Source: Ananas comosus
Lineage: Eukaryota > Streptophyta > Magnoliopsida > Poales > Bromeliaceae
Assembly (NCBI RefSeq): GCF_001540865.1
Contig: NC_033623.1
Span: forward strand, 1,056,774-1,120,773
DNA: 64,000 nt
Direction of reading: 5' to 3'
A program made the translations under genes and the position numbers. The stretch's first letter is position 1, and each line of letters begins with the position of its first letter. The notes under the pieces were generated by a model. That model did no database searches, was not told the DNA's origin, and was given only the letters and a program-made list of their open reading frames with translations. Positions 35,925 to 48,228 of the stretch are shown in pieces.

Positions 35925-35925
<1 letters not shown>
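35708..35925. mobile_element. Microsatellite-embedded foldback element (short family)
   Basis: GAGTTGAGCTAAAATACTTT...AGTATTCTAGCTCAATT with (TA)n(GA)n to the left and (TA)n(GA)n to the right. It immediately follows the copy at 35456, so both elements and three dinucleotide tracts form an alternating array. Confidence 0.72.
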
Positions 35926-35966
<41 letters not shown>

Positions 35967-35971
<5 letters not shown>

Positions 35972-36509
35972 GTGTTGGTATGCTTATGGAAGCACGGCGG
36001 CCTCCGTGCTTCCAAGTCGTTTTCGATGTTCGGACTTTCGAATCGACGATCGGCTCCGTTAGAGTTGATCTAGAGTATTTGAAATACTTAGAAAATAAAT
36101 TTTGCTATTTTTCGATATCATTTGCCTAGTGATCGAAGGGGCTCAAAATCAATAATTTTAACGGCCGTGGTGAGCCGGTTACAAATTTAACGGTGTAGAA
36201 ATATCCAAATCACATGAAATTTTGATAAAAAATTCTTTATACCATATAAAACAAGATTAATAATTTTAATCTAAAATTTTAATGTCATATCATCATATTT
36301 TGTAAGATTTTTATTTTCAGCTGTTGATTTTGAGCCACTTCGATCACTAGGCAAATGATATCGAAAAATCGTAAAATTTATTTTCTAGATACTTCAAATA
36401 CTCTAGATCAAGTCTAACGGAGCCGATCGTCGATTCGAAAGTCTAAACATCGAAAACAACATTTGGAAGCACGTGAGCCCTCCGTGCTCCATAAGCATCC
36501 TGCCCACTC
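35967..36509. mobile_element. Microsatellite-embedded foldback element (long family)
   Basis: Left GAGTTGTGTTGGTATGCTTATGG and AAGCACGG; right TCCGTGCTCCATAAGCATCCTGCCCACTC. Arms of more than 150 bp are inverse copies: GACTTTCGAATCGACGATCGG against CCGATCGTCGATTCGAAAGTC, and TGATCGAAGGGGCTCAAAATC against the matching right arm. A (GA)n run precedes it. A truncated copy of the same left end follows at 36516-36570. Confidence 0.8.
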
Positions 36510-36515
36510 ATTATA

Positions 36516-36600
36516 GAGTTGTCTGGTATGCTTATTGAAGCACGGAGGCCTCCGTACTTTCAAGTCGTTTTAAATATATATATATATATAATATAATATA
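36516..36600. mobile_element. Truncated left end of long-family foldback element plus TA tract
   Basis: GAGTTGTCTGGTATGCTTATTG, AAGCACGGAGGCCTCCGTAC, TCAAGTCGTTTT then a TA run. Only about 55 bp of the element remain. The following 36601-37150 holds no gene I can support. Confidence 0.65.
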
Positions 36601-37152
36601 TTATATATAATTTTCTTCTTCTTATTATTTTTAGGTGAATTGTAGGAACCAACCCAAGGACATGAACCATGTGGGCCACCAAAGGAATTTAATAGAAAGT
36701 ACTGGGAAAGGTTTGAGAACCTGCTCTCTAATAATTGTTTGGTAAGGGTGGGGGGAGAGAAACGAAGAGGAAGAGGAAAGGAAAGAGACAAGCATTTCCT
36801 TGTCATTTCCATTTACTTCTCCCTTTCAAATTTTGTTTGTGGAGTGTGGTTGGTGGAGAAATATACCCTCACCAAACACCAAGCAATTATTACTTAGATT
36901 TGGTCTACCACTTAAGTGGCAAACCATATCAAATAAAATCCCACACCAAATCTTTTCAAGTAAAAAAATTCTCCTTGTTTTTATATCCTATTATACATAA
37001 ATACAAGAAAGCTATACTTTCAATAAAGAATATAAATAAATCCCACACGAACAAGTATAGTTTAAGCTCAAATTATTTCACTCGTAAACAAGTCGAACTC
37101 AAGCTGAAACTTTATTTAAGAGTTTAGAAAATACTAATATAATTAATTTAGT

Positions 37153-37478
37153 TTCTAGCAAGGATTTAAGTGTCGTGGCACGGGATCGTACCGAAAACTT
37201 GTCAGCACGGTGCGTGCCGGTCACAAAAAATATATATATATATACCAACACATAATGGCATAAAATGTTTATTTTATTTAGCAACAAAATATGTCAATTA
37301 TTTATTATATATTTTTATTAAATTTTTTAAATTTTATTGAGAGAATTGCTTACTAATTTTAAGTATAGAAAATTTTGAGTTGTGTTCTCAGTACGGGCTG
37401 TATGGTGCCGATATTTTGTCAGTATGATACGGTACGGTGGATACAGTACGTATCGATGGGCACTTAAATTCTTGATTT
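37153..37478. mobile_element. Foldback MITE, family B (long copy)
   Basis: Starts AAGGATTTAAGTGTCGTGGCACGG and ends GATGGGCACTTAAATTCTTG. Contains CGGTGCGTGCCGG and GTATGATACGGTACGGTGGATA. Related to 31331-31429. From 37480 to about 39290 I see no gene; poly-A and poly-T runs and AT-rich DNA only. Confidence 0.5.
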
Positions 37479-39354
37479 TCAGCTACTAGACTGGGTTTAG
37501 GCAATATTAATATAATTAATTTCTCCACCATTCACCAGAATATTAGTTATAATTTGTGGCTGCTTCTGGTCCATTCTCCAATTGCATGCCTTCAACCATA
37601 CACCATTTGAAGTCATTATTCTTGACCATATTTTAGTCAAGAGAAATCACTGCCTACACCCGGTGCACCATGCCATCCCGTACACCGCAAGACCTTTATT
37701 CATCCAATAAAGGGCGGAGCCAGGAAAAATAAAAAATAAAAAAGCAAGGTGGCCGCGATTGGTATAATAATTTGATTAGCTTAATGAAATAATAGTACTA
37801 AAAAAAAAAAGGTATAAATAGATTTGAGATGAAATAAAGTAGGGTGCATCAAATATATACATGCACTGGGCTAAGAGACCATATTTTCTTAAAATCAGGT
37901 AATTAAACATGCACATGACTTCTTCCGTGCATGCATCATGTGTAATGAAAATTGAAATATGAAATGAGATGGATGTCCGATAATGTGCAATATGCACGGG
38001 ATTACAGGGTGCACTTGATGTGGACAATGATTTTTTTTTTCTTTTTTTGTAAATTTGGTCTTTTCATTTTGGTTGGTGAGGAGTTCCTACATACATGCAT
38101 GTGCACCTATATACCCAATGTTCAAAGGTGTCAAACTTGTAGATTTGGGTCAACATGGGTTGTTGTGTGCTTAGCTTGGTTGACCCAAAGATTAATTGGA
38201 ACATGACTTAGGCAAGTTGAGATGGGTTTGGTGGTGAAGGTACAAAATCTAATTTCCTTTTGATACTGCTCATTAATTTTCCTCTGTGTGTGTGTGTATA
38301 TCTTTTCATGTGCTACACACATTGACACATGCATGATTACCTCAAAATAAAATAGAGCCAACTTGAATTTGTTTTACCTTTTTTTAAAAAAAAAAATTGT
38401 TTTTTTATGTTGTATTTTGTTTAATTCTTAAATAATATGATAATGCATTGCCCAGAAATTTAGATTCAGAAACTATACTGTGACAGTGGGGCATCAATTA
38501 TTGTGCTGCAACCTATAGCCCTAATTAATATATAGCAAGGCAGTGTTGATTTGACTAGAGCTTCTGAAAAAATATTATAATTAAATAAAATTATTTTAAA
38601 AAATGCTATTTTTTTTTATTTATGACTGTTTTTTCTTAAATGTTTAGACTTATTTTTTTTAATTTTCAGAAGTTTCTGATGAAAAATATTTTAGATATTT
38701 TGTTTGCGTAGCTTGTATCTGGGGTAAAAATATATATTATTTCATAAGCTGGCCTCCGTACTTTTAAAAGCAGGTAAATAACAACATTATATTATAGTAC
38801 CTTTTTAGGGAAAAAAAATAACATACTGTTTCTTTCTAATTTGGGTCCTAAATTTGTGGCTTTTAACTTATTTAATTTTCTCTTATTTATGTAGATTATA
38901 CCTTAATAAAAGGAGTATTTTTATGTCTAATTGTGTTACTCACTACATGTGACCTGATCTCCTATAATAAAATAATATATACAGCTAGGACCCAAATTAA
39001 TTAAAAATACAAAAAGCTAAATAATATAATATTCTCTCAACTACCACACATTATTATATGAAATGATATCTCAATAGACTAAGTCTAGTGTAGTTTAACT
39101 GCTGTTACATATGCAGTGTCCTTAAATTAAACAAACCAAAAAAAAAAAAAAAAAAATTTATTGGTCACCAACCAAAACACAAATTGTTAAGAAGCTATTT
39201 AAGTCACAAGTAGTTTGTTGGACCATTAGCTAGCTACTCATGACACGTAGAAAATTTTTCTCTGTGCTCGGTGCATCTGTATATCTCGTGCACCGTCATT
39301 TTATCAGCTGTTCATTTTATCTTATGATTATATCTAATTCTCGAGCAGTTTTAC

Positions 39355-39970
39355 TGGGCTACTATCAGAAGTAAATGGATCGGTTTACTACCAATTTCTT
39401 TTCGATAATATAGCTTCTAAATCGATGATCGGCACCGTTGAATATATGATAATAGTGAACGGATTGGTTTACTGTTGATTTTTTTTTCGATAATATAGCT
39501 TCTAAATCGATGAGCGACACCATTGAACATGATCTGGACTATTTTAAATTATTTAGAGATCAAACTTTATACTTTTTCGACATTACTAACTAAGCGATCA
39601 AAGGGTCATAAAATTTTCAATTTTAATGGCCGATGCGGTGCATTTGCTTATTTTTAACTGTATAGAAGAGTCCAAATCAACTGAATTTTTATTAAAAAAC
39701 TTTTAAAAACTATTTAAAACAAGATCTAACTCTAGATTTTGAATACAAAAAATATATCATCATTTGCTTTTCAGCCATCCATTTTATATCTATTTAATAG
39801 ACGAAAGAATAATATTGAAAAAATATGAAATTTGATTTTTAGATAGTTTAAATGATATAAATCATGTTCAATGATGTCAAACGTCGATTTGTAAGTTATA
39901 TCATCGAAAATAATTAAATTGGTAATAAACTAAGCCGTTGACTATCGATAGTAGTTCAGAAAAACGCACA
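39355..39970. mobile_element. Long-family foldback element with internal duplication
   Basis: TACTGGGCTACTATCAGAAG at the left and CTATCGATAGTAGTTCAG at the right; inner arms GATCGGCACCGTTGAA and the inverse near 39870-39885. The left arm module (GATCGGTTTACT..TTTTCGATAATATAGCTTCTAAATCGATGA) is present twice (39377-39440 and 39460-39520), a partial tandem duplication. A TA/GA run follows at 39986-40012. Confidence 0.65.
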
Positions 39971-40359
39971 TTTCTGTCCATTGATATATATATACATATA
40001 GAGAGAGAGAGAGGCAGACTTGTGATTGTTTAGTCGTTGAATGGCTTCAAGATTCGTGCAATACTATTAACGGTATATCCTTACTAGTGCTTGAACAGAT
40101 CTTAAGGCGATCTGAGGCTAAAAAATTACAATCACAGATATTTCTATGCTGTTTAAAATATAGAAGCTTAATTCTCTCTCTATATATAAATGCACCAGGT
40201 GTAGGTAGTAATTTTTTTTGCTTCATCCACCAAGTTGGCATGAAGTAGTTGGCAAACTTAGGGTTGAGAAAAATTCGAGGGCATGGGTCCCAAATGATTA
40301 ATTTATATTGAGTGTAGATTTAAGCATAATAATTAAATGAATAATGGCTTCAATATCAG

Positions 40360-40608
40360 AGTGCAGCTACTATACTCTTATGAGTATAGACTTTTTTATA
40401 TTTTTAAGTTTTCGGCCGTTAGATTTATCCCCTTGACCATTCTCACTCGTTGAATTATATTATTCAACCAATCACTAACTCAACCTTAGGAAACCACTAT
40501 CATCCTAATCAGGAACCGCTATCATTCTAACCATACATTCCTTTATCCAACGGCCAAAAACTTATGAGTACAAAAAAATGTATACTCATAAAAGTATAGT
40601 AACCCTAG
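40360..40608. mobile_element. Short-family foldback element
   Basis: GCTACTATACTCTTATGAGTATAG on the left is mirrored by TATACTCATAAAAGTATAGT on the right. The interior has CGGCCGTTAGATTTATCC against CCAACGGCCAAAAACTTATGAG. Confidence 0.7.
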
Positions 40609-40669
40609 CCCTAATATCATTACATGATTAAGACTTAATTTAGTATTGAGGCCTATCAAACGCTATTAG

Positions 40670-40866
40670 ATAAAATTGAGTTGAGGAAAAAGCATATATG
40701 GATATGCTTCTACGTTCTCCGGTGGGACCGCAGAAAATATATCATAACCGACTCATCGCGATATGCGGAATGCAATATTATATACGGAAACAAACAGGAT
40801 ATTTTTCTAACGTACTTTTTCACCGCACGTAACGCAATCTCCCCGCAATCCCAAACGAAGCCTAAA
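40670..40866. mobile_element. MITE related to 62910-63115, opposite orientation
   Basis: The inverse strand reads TAGGCTTCGTTTGGGATTGCG, TGCGGTGAAAAAGTA, ATATCGCGATGAGTCGG and ATATATTTTCTGCGG, matching TAGGCTTTGTTTG, TGCGGTGAGAAAGTA, GTATCGCGATTAATCGG and ATATATTTTCTACGA at 62910-63115. No coding capacity. From 40867 to 41370 I see no gene. Confidence 0.6.
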
Positions 40867-41370
40867 TGAATATTGAGGATATGTGAAATGAGGGTATGTG
40901 AAATTGTGTGCATTAATTAATATCATTGCACAATTATAAACATATCTCCAAACTAATAATGGCCAAAAAAAATATTTTTTTGAATTAGTAAAATTTGAAT
41001 TAATTAAATTTCCATTTCACATATTATAGCTATGGCAAATGCATGAATAGGTCCATTAATTGAAAACAATTTTCCCTAGTCATACATTATAAAAATATAT
41101 AAACAAAAGGGAAAAAAAGGAGTATATGTGTGCAACCAACTAATGACATGCTAGAGAGTTGGTCTAGTCAACAACTTAGACATTGAAGTTGCAAATGAAT
41201 TAGTCAAGTAATTAGAACTTCATTAGTAATAATAATAAAGTAATTAGGGCTTCACACCAACATTATCTTATTTTTGTTATTTTTAATTTATATAACTACC
41301 CAAAATCTGAGAAAGTTCGGTTAATCCTCCTATATCCATAGTAAAAACTCTAGAGTGAAAATACGTATAT

Positions 41371-41896
41371 AGAGTAGGAGTACTGTTGTGTTGTTAGAAG
41401 CATGGGGATCTCTGTGCTCCTAAGTCATTTTCGATGATAAAATTTTTTAATCAATAATCCGCTCTATTAGGCTTGATCTAGTATATTTGAAGTATTTAAA
41501 AAATAAATTTCGCGATTTTCCGATATCATTTACCTAGCAATAAAAATGGTTCAAAATTAATTATTTTTAATGGTTGATATCTGTCTTTTTCATGTTTAAC
41601 AGTGTAGAAGTATTCAAATCAGATAAAATTTTGATATAAAATTTTTATACTATCTACGACAAAATCAATATCTCTAATCGAAAATTTTGATACTATATCA
41701 CTACTTCTTATGATATTTTTATTTTCAACTGTTAATTTTAAACCATTTCGATCACTAGATAAATGCTATAGAAAAATCGCAAAATTTATTTTCTAAATAC
41801 TTCAAATATAATAGATCAAGTCTAACGGAGCGGATTGTTGATTTGAAAATTCCATCATAAAAATAACTTACGAGAACAAGCACAATAGCCCTACTT
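41371..41896. mobile_element. Long-family foldback element
   Basis: AGAGTAGGAGTACTGTTGTG on the left, CACAATAGCCCTACTTTCTC on the right, followed by (CT)n then (TA)n. Arms share GCTTGATCTAGTATATTTGAAG against AATATAATAGATCAAGTC. A diverged member of the 35967 family. Confidence 0.7.
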
Positions 41897-41936
<40 letters not shown>

Positions 41937-42643
41937 ATTTTTTTTTCTTTCACTTTAAAAAGCTAATTTGTATAATAATTTTGTAATTAAGGGAAGGGGC
42001 CCTCACAAGAATTAGGCAACAATCACAAGTAGGTGGCTAGTTCACATCATGAACTACTCTTCTTTCACGTGGGGTTTTCATTTTCCTATCAATTTAATAT
42101 CTTGATCTTTGGTTAACCCACTATTTATATTTACTAATTAACTAGATGGTGTTTAATTTTATAATTTGCATGGTATATATATTTTGTATGCATGCGTAAC
42201 ATGCATATATGTAAGGATTAATTGTATAAACTATTTCTAATTAACTAAACTTAATAAGGTGTATGGCACACAAAATGAGGAAATTAATATAATTTAATAC
42301 ATCACAAGAACATGCACTTCGATCGCCATGGTGCATTTTAGTTTTTTTTATTTCTTTCTTTTTAAAACTCGTAGATTCCGAGAAGTACACAATAAACATA
42401 AAATAAAATATCGAGTACGTTCAAATTAATTAAATTAATTTCTATTTACATGATAAGTAACTATTATTAGCTAGTTTCCACAAACATGTACATCAAAGTA
42501 AATGCCATAGTATTTTCCTTAATATTTGTAAATTCGAGGATGTTTCCTATAGTATCATTTTCACACATATATATATACTACATCTTTTACACGGCAATTA
42601 ATTAATTTTATTTTTCAATTTGTAATTATTCAATTGCATCATA

Positions 42644-42715
<72 letters not shown>

Positions 42716-42739
42716 GGTTACTATGCTNNNNNNNNNNNN
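42644..42739. repeat. (TA)n tract ending in a 12-N gap
   Basis: TA dinucleotide run to about 42711, then AGTGAGGTTACTATGCT and N at 42728-42739. The bases before the gap look like the left end of the foldback elements (compare GTAGTGAGCTATTATGCTAT at 60918), so an element of this family was probably lost in the gap. The flanks 41940-42640 and 42740-43225 show no gene. Confidence 0.7.
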
Positions 42740-43490
42740 TTAATTTTTTTTTTAAAAAAAATCTATTGCTCTAGTGAGACAAAAATTGGTTGAGACTCAT
42801 CTAATTAGCCTAATTCGTTGAGACCTAGATCCTAACTTTGTTTGTTTTGATGTAGTGATTTTCAAATTAAAAATAACTTTCAAATTTGAATAGAATAAAG
42901 AGACAATTATTTCGAAACTATAATTATTCTATTTTTTTCATTTATTTTGCTGAAAATTTTTACATTAGTGTGTAAAAGAATAAAAAAAAAAATTTATTTT
43001 TATCTAATTATTTTTTTCCGTAATTGACTTCGATACCACTAAAGATGATATCAATTACAATATTTGATAGAGAGGAGTTGTTTTCAAATTTAATTTACCA
43101 TCGATTGAAACTTAAATTTTTCAAAATACTGTAATCGACTTCAACTCATCCCAATCCGAACTTAATAATGAAAAATAAAATAAAATATTAATCTATCTAT
43201 TGAAAAGTATGAAATAATCGATGTACTCTGAAAACTTAAGCTTGTAGAGAACGGTGTTTAAATATTTTTATATTTAATACTCTTCCTCATGTCTGAAGTT
43301 GAAACTTTTTTATAGACTCATAACACAGACTTAAATTAAATGGGCGAAAATTAATAACACTATCTTTCATATTTTTTATTTTTATGTCATTCACTTTTTA
43401 CTGCATAAAAAGTAGGACCGAAAGAATTTCAGTTCTACAACACAAAAAAAAAAAAAAAAAAAAACTAACGAAAAAATAAAAATAGAAAAA

Positions 43491-43831
43491 GGTAAACTTT
43501 AAATACGACCCATATGATTTCACACTTTCTTATTTTAGTACCATATAGTTTAAAGTGTATCAAGTTAGTATCCTGTGGTTTTATTTTTATTTTTTCGTTA
43601 GTTTTTTTGTTAATATTTCGTTAAATTATATACAAAAAACTTCAGATACCCCACTTAGGCTTATCGAATATTCACTCTAATACCCTTTAGTTTTAACTTT
43701 ATTATTGATTTAATAAAAAAAATTAGTAGAATCGATTTAAAAAAAAGATAGAAGTAAAACACACAGACTTTAAATCAAAGAGTACTAAGGTGAAAACGTG
43801 TGACTATGAGGGTGGTACTTGAAATTTCTCC
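43491..43831. mobile_element. Foldback MITE, family A, upstream of PAL
   Basis: Left GTAAACTTTAAATACGACCC, TTTCACACTTTCTTATTTTAG; right ACTAAGGTGAAAACGTG, GGTGGTACTTGAAATTTCTCC. The right end abuts the GC-rich PAL promoter. Confidence 0.65.
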
Positions 43832-43882
43832 AATAGTAGTAGAACATGACGACACGCTTACATTTCCCCCTTTTTTCCCCCC

Positions 43883-44077
43883 ACCAACCCCTACCGCAAA
43901 CCCCCAGTCTCGACGCCACGTGGCACAATCTCGACCCTCCGATCCGATCCCATCCGACGGCCCAAACCGTTTTCCAACTAACCACCCCCCGCCCCCGCCC
44001 TCGCCCTCTTTCTCTTTCCCTCCCAAGTCCGAACGCAACCCAACCAACCCCACCCCCAAACTCTCTCTATTTAAAAA
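43883..44077 (+). promoter_or_regulatory. PAL promoter: AC elements and TATA box
   Basis: ACCAACC (AC-II type, bound by R2R3-MYB regulators of phenylpropanoid genes) at 43883-43889 and 44043-44049, in a C-rich stretch with further ACTAACCACC-like sequence near 43978. A TATA box, TATTTAAAA, lies at 44069-44077, 95 bases before the ATG at 44172. This arrangement is usual for PAL genes. Confidence 0.6.
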
Positions 44078-44171
44078 CCCCGCCCCTCCCCCCTTCCCTT
44101 CTCAGGGAAATTTTTGCACCCGCACCCTCAAAAATTTTCCCGATCACAATTCACTCCCCCCAATACGTTCG

Positions 44172-47100
44172 ATGGAGCACTACGCGAACGGCAACAACGT
44201 TCGCCGGGATTTGCACGGGGGAGGCGAAAGGAGAATGACCGCCTGAATTGGGCGGCGCGGCGGCGGCGGCGTCGGGGAGCCACTTGGACGCGGTGAAAGG
44301 CGATGGGGGGCGGATCGCGGCCGCGTGCGGCTCGAGGGCGCCAGGCTGACGGTATCGCAGTCGCCGCCGTCGCCGGCGCGCCGCCCGCCGCGGGGGCGTG
44401 ACGGTGGAGCTGGACGAGGCCGGCCACGGGGCCGCGTGAGGCCAGCAGCGAGTGGGTGATGCAGAGCATGGCCAAGGGCACCGACAGCCTACAGGCGTCA
44501 CCACGGCTTCGGCGCCACCTCCCACCGCCGAACCAAGGAGGGCGCCGCCTCCAGAGGGCAGCTCATCAGGTACATCCCGACCCCCCCCCAGATCTGAGAT
44601 CTGCATCTGAATGCCAAATATTTAAACACCGTTCTCTCACAGCTTACGCTTCAGCATACACTGCTATCAAATAAGCACACATAAATTATCTGAATGATCG
44701 GTCATTTTGAATCAAATATCCAACTTTCTAAAATTTTGATTTTAAACCGGTCAACAATGCTTTGACTTTAAGATTTAGCTGCGTCGGTTTGAAATACAGA
44801 TCGAGCGGCATTCGATGTCGTATAAAAAAATAAAAATAAAAAAAATGCTCTTGAGAAAAATCCATATGGTATTTTTTGTTTTTCGTTTTCTTTTTTGAAA
44901 TAGGCAATTTGAAATTTACAAAATTGGTGACTCTACTCGCTAATATTATTAAATAATATAATATCTTGTCAAAATATAGAACATCTCGTTAAAATTAGTA
45001 GGAACAATACATACTACATATTAAAGCGAATAAATAAAAAATTTTAAAGATCAGATGCAAGAACACGTACCTTCTTTTGGAATTATTGTTATAGTTCCGA
45101 TATGTTTTGTACATGTTACCTAATTCATATAACTCCAACGCTTATATCATTTTCAAAGTAATCAAAATAAATTGAGTTAGATACCTGGTGGGTGGCCTAT
45201 TTATTATTATTTTTTAAAAAAAGTACATAACTAATCGTAGAGTTTTATGATAATAACCAATTACCAATTAAATCAACCACTTCTCTTATTTAAAAAATCC
45301 AACCTGTTTAATTAATGAATCTTTCGAGTGACAAGAGTCAGAGCACAGTACGAATCGAATTCGAGTATCTTATCCGCTCCAGATCCGACCCGTTTATTAA
45401 ATTAAATAGACACAAGAATTGTTAGGTGGTACTTGTTCTAAGTATTTATAGCTTAATTTAAATTTTATATGTATATATATATTGTAAATTTATAGAGCAA
45501 TAAATAGGAGGTAGTTGCTTGATGCTATGGTGTGACATGTGAGGATAATAAACAAACAATTATTGGTGCCCATTTTGGTAGAATATTTTTTTCATATATA
45601 GTTGTGAATATTATATTTACAATAATATTAGATTTCGTTGGTGGGACGAGACTAATTTATCTATTTTAGTAAAAATGTGTAGAGACCCTTTCAACCAAAA
45701 AAAAAAAAAAAAGAAGCAAATTATCGGAGAAATAAACTTAAATCAAAATAAATGAAAGTTGAGGGGGTTTCCTGACATTTTCGCCATCTAATTTCAAAAT
45801 GTCACTATAGTTTTATTAAGGACAAAATAATAAATATTTTTCCAATTGATGATAATAATATCTACCAACCCCACCAAGGGCATTAAAGAAAGTTTTATTT
45901 GTTTTTGGAAATATTACTACTGCAAATATACATTTCACCTAATATATTACTTTAAGCTTGTGAATATTTAAACTAATTGCAAAAAAAAAAAAAAGGACCA
46001 AACTGTAATATCGGAATAGTCCAGGGACTTTTCATATATTTCCTATTAGCATGTAGAGTACGTGTTTGAGTTGTTCATCACATACACAATTTCAAATTTT
46101 ATTAGTTAAAAATAATAGTAAGAATAATAATAATAAATTTTTGATAAAAAATTTGGTGCCAACCAATTTGGAGATATATTATTGCAAATTTGGACCTGTA
46201 GATATTGTGATTCCAACCTGTCACCCATCAATCCCGGCACCTTTTTGGGTGACATTTTCAAGTGTATTAATTTCATGTAATATTTATTTATACCATGCAT
46301 GTGAAATGTGACTCTAATTTTAATGGTTCTAAATAAAATTTTTACTAATTTTATCAGTAATTATAAACTCAGATTTTACATAACAGTTAAAAAACTAATA
46401 GAAGCTATTAAATTTTTTATTGATGTTTCTCGTACAAACGAACAATTTGTGATGTGACTTACTGATTTTGGTGTTCAGATTCCTTAATGCCGGAATCTTT
46501 GGGTCGGGCCGGGAATCGGGGCAGACGCTGCCGGCGGCGGCGACGCGCGCGGCGATGCTCGTGCGGATCAACACCCTGCTGCAGGGCTACTCCGGCATCC
46601 GGTTCGAGATCCTCGAGTCGATCACCGCGCTCCTCAACTCGCATGTCACCCCGTGCCTGCCGCTCCGCGGCACGATCACCGCGTCCGGCGACCTTGTGCC
46701 GCTGTCCTACATTGCCGGCATCCTCACCGGCCGTCCCAATTCTGTCGCCGTCGCTCCCGACGGCCGCTCCGTCGACGCCGCCGAGGCCTTCCGCCTCGCG
46801 GGGATCCCCCACGGCTTCTTCGAGCTGCAGCCGAAGGAGGGGCTGGCGCTGGTGAACGGCACCGCCGTCGGCTCCGGATTGGCCTCGATCGTCCTGTTCG
46901 AGGCCAACATCCTCGCAGTGTTGTCGGAGGTCATGTCGGCGGTGTTCTGCGAGGTGATGCAGGGGAAGCCGGAGTTCACCGACCACCTGACGCATAAGCT
47001 GAAGCACCACCCGGGGCAGATCGAGGCCGCGGCGATCATGGAGCACGTGCTCGAGGGGAGCTCCTACATGAAGATGGCGCGGAAGCTCCACGAGCTCGAC

Positions 47101-48228
47101 CCGCTCCAGAAGCCGAAGCAGGACCGGTACGCGCTCCGCACGTCGCCCCAGTGGCTCGGCCCGCAGATCGAGGTCATCCGCGCGGCGACCATCTCGATCG
47201 AGCGGGAGATCAATTCGGTGAATGACAACCCGCTGATCGACGTGTCGAGGAACAAGGCGCTCCACGGCGGCAACTTCCAGGGGACGCCGATCGGCGTGTC
47301 GATGGACAACACCCGGCTGGCGATCGCCGCGATCGGGAAGCTCATGTTCGCGCAGCTCTCGGAGCTCGTGAACGATTTCTACAACAACGGGCTCCCCTCG
47401 AACCTCTCCGGCGGGCGCAACCCTAGCTTGGATTACGGCTTCAAGGGCGCGGAGATCGCCATGGCGGCGTATTGCTCCGAGCTCCAATTCCTCGCCAACC
47501 CGGTCACGAACCACGTCCAAAGTGCGGAGCAGCACAACCAGGACGTGAACTCGCTCGGGCTCATCTCGGCGCGGAAGACCGCGGAGGCGGTGGAGATACT
47601 GAAGCTCATGTCCTCGACGTTCCTCATCGCGCTCTGCCAGGCGATCGACCTGCGCCATCTGGAGGAGAACCTAAAGAACGCCATCAAGAACGCGGTGAGC
47701 CAGATCGCGAAGAGGGTGCTCACGATGGGCCCCAACGGCGAGCTCCATCCGTCGAGGTTCTGCGAGAAGGACCTGATCACGGTGATCGACCGCGAGCACG
47801 TGTTCAGCTACGCCGACGACCCATGCAGCGCAACGTACCCGCTGATGCAGAAGCTCCGACAAGTCCTCGTCGAGCACGCGCTCGGCAACGGCGAGAAGGA
47901 GAAGGCCACGGAGACGTCGATCTTCCAGAAGATCTTCGCGTTCGAGGAGGAGCTGAAGGCCCAGCTGCCGAAGGAGGTGGAGGCGGTGCGGGCGGCGGTC
48001 GAGAGCGGAAGCTCCGCGATCGCCAACCGCATCAAGGAGTGCCGGTCGTACCCGTTGTACCGGTTCGTGCGGGAGGAGCTCGGGACGGAGTACCTCACCG
48101 GCGAGAAGGTGCGGTCGCCGGGCGAGGAGTTCGACAAGGTGTTTGTGGCCATCAATGAAGGGAAATTGATTGATCCCCTCCTTGAGTGCTTGAAGGAGTG
48201 GAATGGTGAGCCCCTCCCCATATGCTGA
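44172..48228 (+). CDS. PAL: Phenylalanine ammonia-lyase; exon 1 frame-broken as given
   Basis: PAL deaminates phenylalanine to trans-cinnamate, the entry to phenylpropanoids (lignin, flavonoids). Exon 2 (46479-48228, acceptor TTCAG|ATTCC) encodes 582 residues without fault: [10 protein letters not shown], the MIO-forming Ala-Ser-Gly at 46681-46689 ([11 protein letters not shown]), [20 protein letters not shown] and the usual end [10 protein letters not shown]. The Phe of RFLNAG marks a PAL-type rather than Tyr-using PTAL enzyme (which has His there). Exon 1 (44172-44569, donor CAG|GTACAT) keeps the PAL start MEHYANGNN but the blocks [53 protein letters not shown] and [13 protein letters not shown] lie in changing frames, at least six shifts, and the DSYGVTTGFG catalytic-Tyr motif is disrupted. 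Intron 44570-46478. Either local sequence error or a recent pseudogene. Confidence 0.9.
44570..46478 (+). other. PAL intron
   Basis: One 1.9-kb AT-rich intron at the conserved PAL position (within the Arg codon of LIR|FLNAG). It begins with a SINE-like fragment (44622-44656, AACACCGTTCTCTCACAGCTTA). No other gene is seen. Confidence 0.8.

Noticed and set aside
43800..44246. 148-residue Pro-rich frame running into the PAL start
   Set aside because: It is the promoter and leader read in the PAL frame; it contains the TATA box and AC elements.
46459..47658. 399-residue minus-strand frame opposite PAL
   Set aside because: Antisense shadow of the GC-rich PAL exon; Arg/Glu/Asp/Leu-rich translation without domains.
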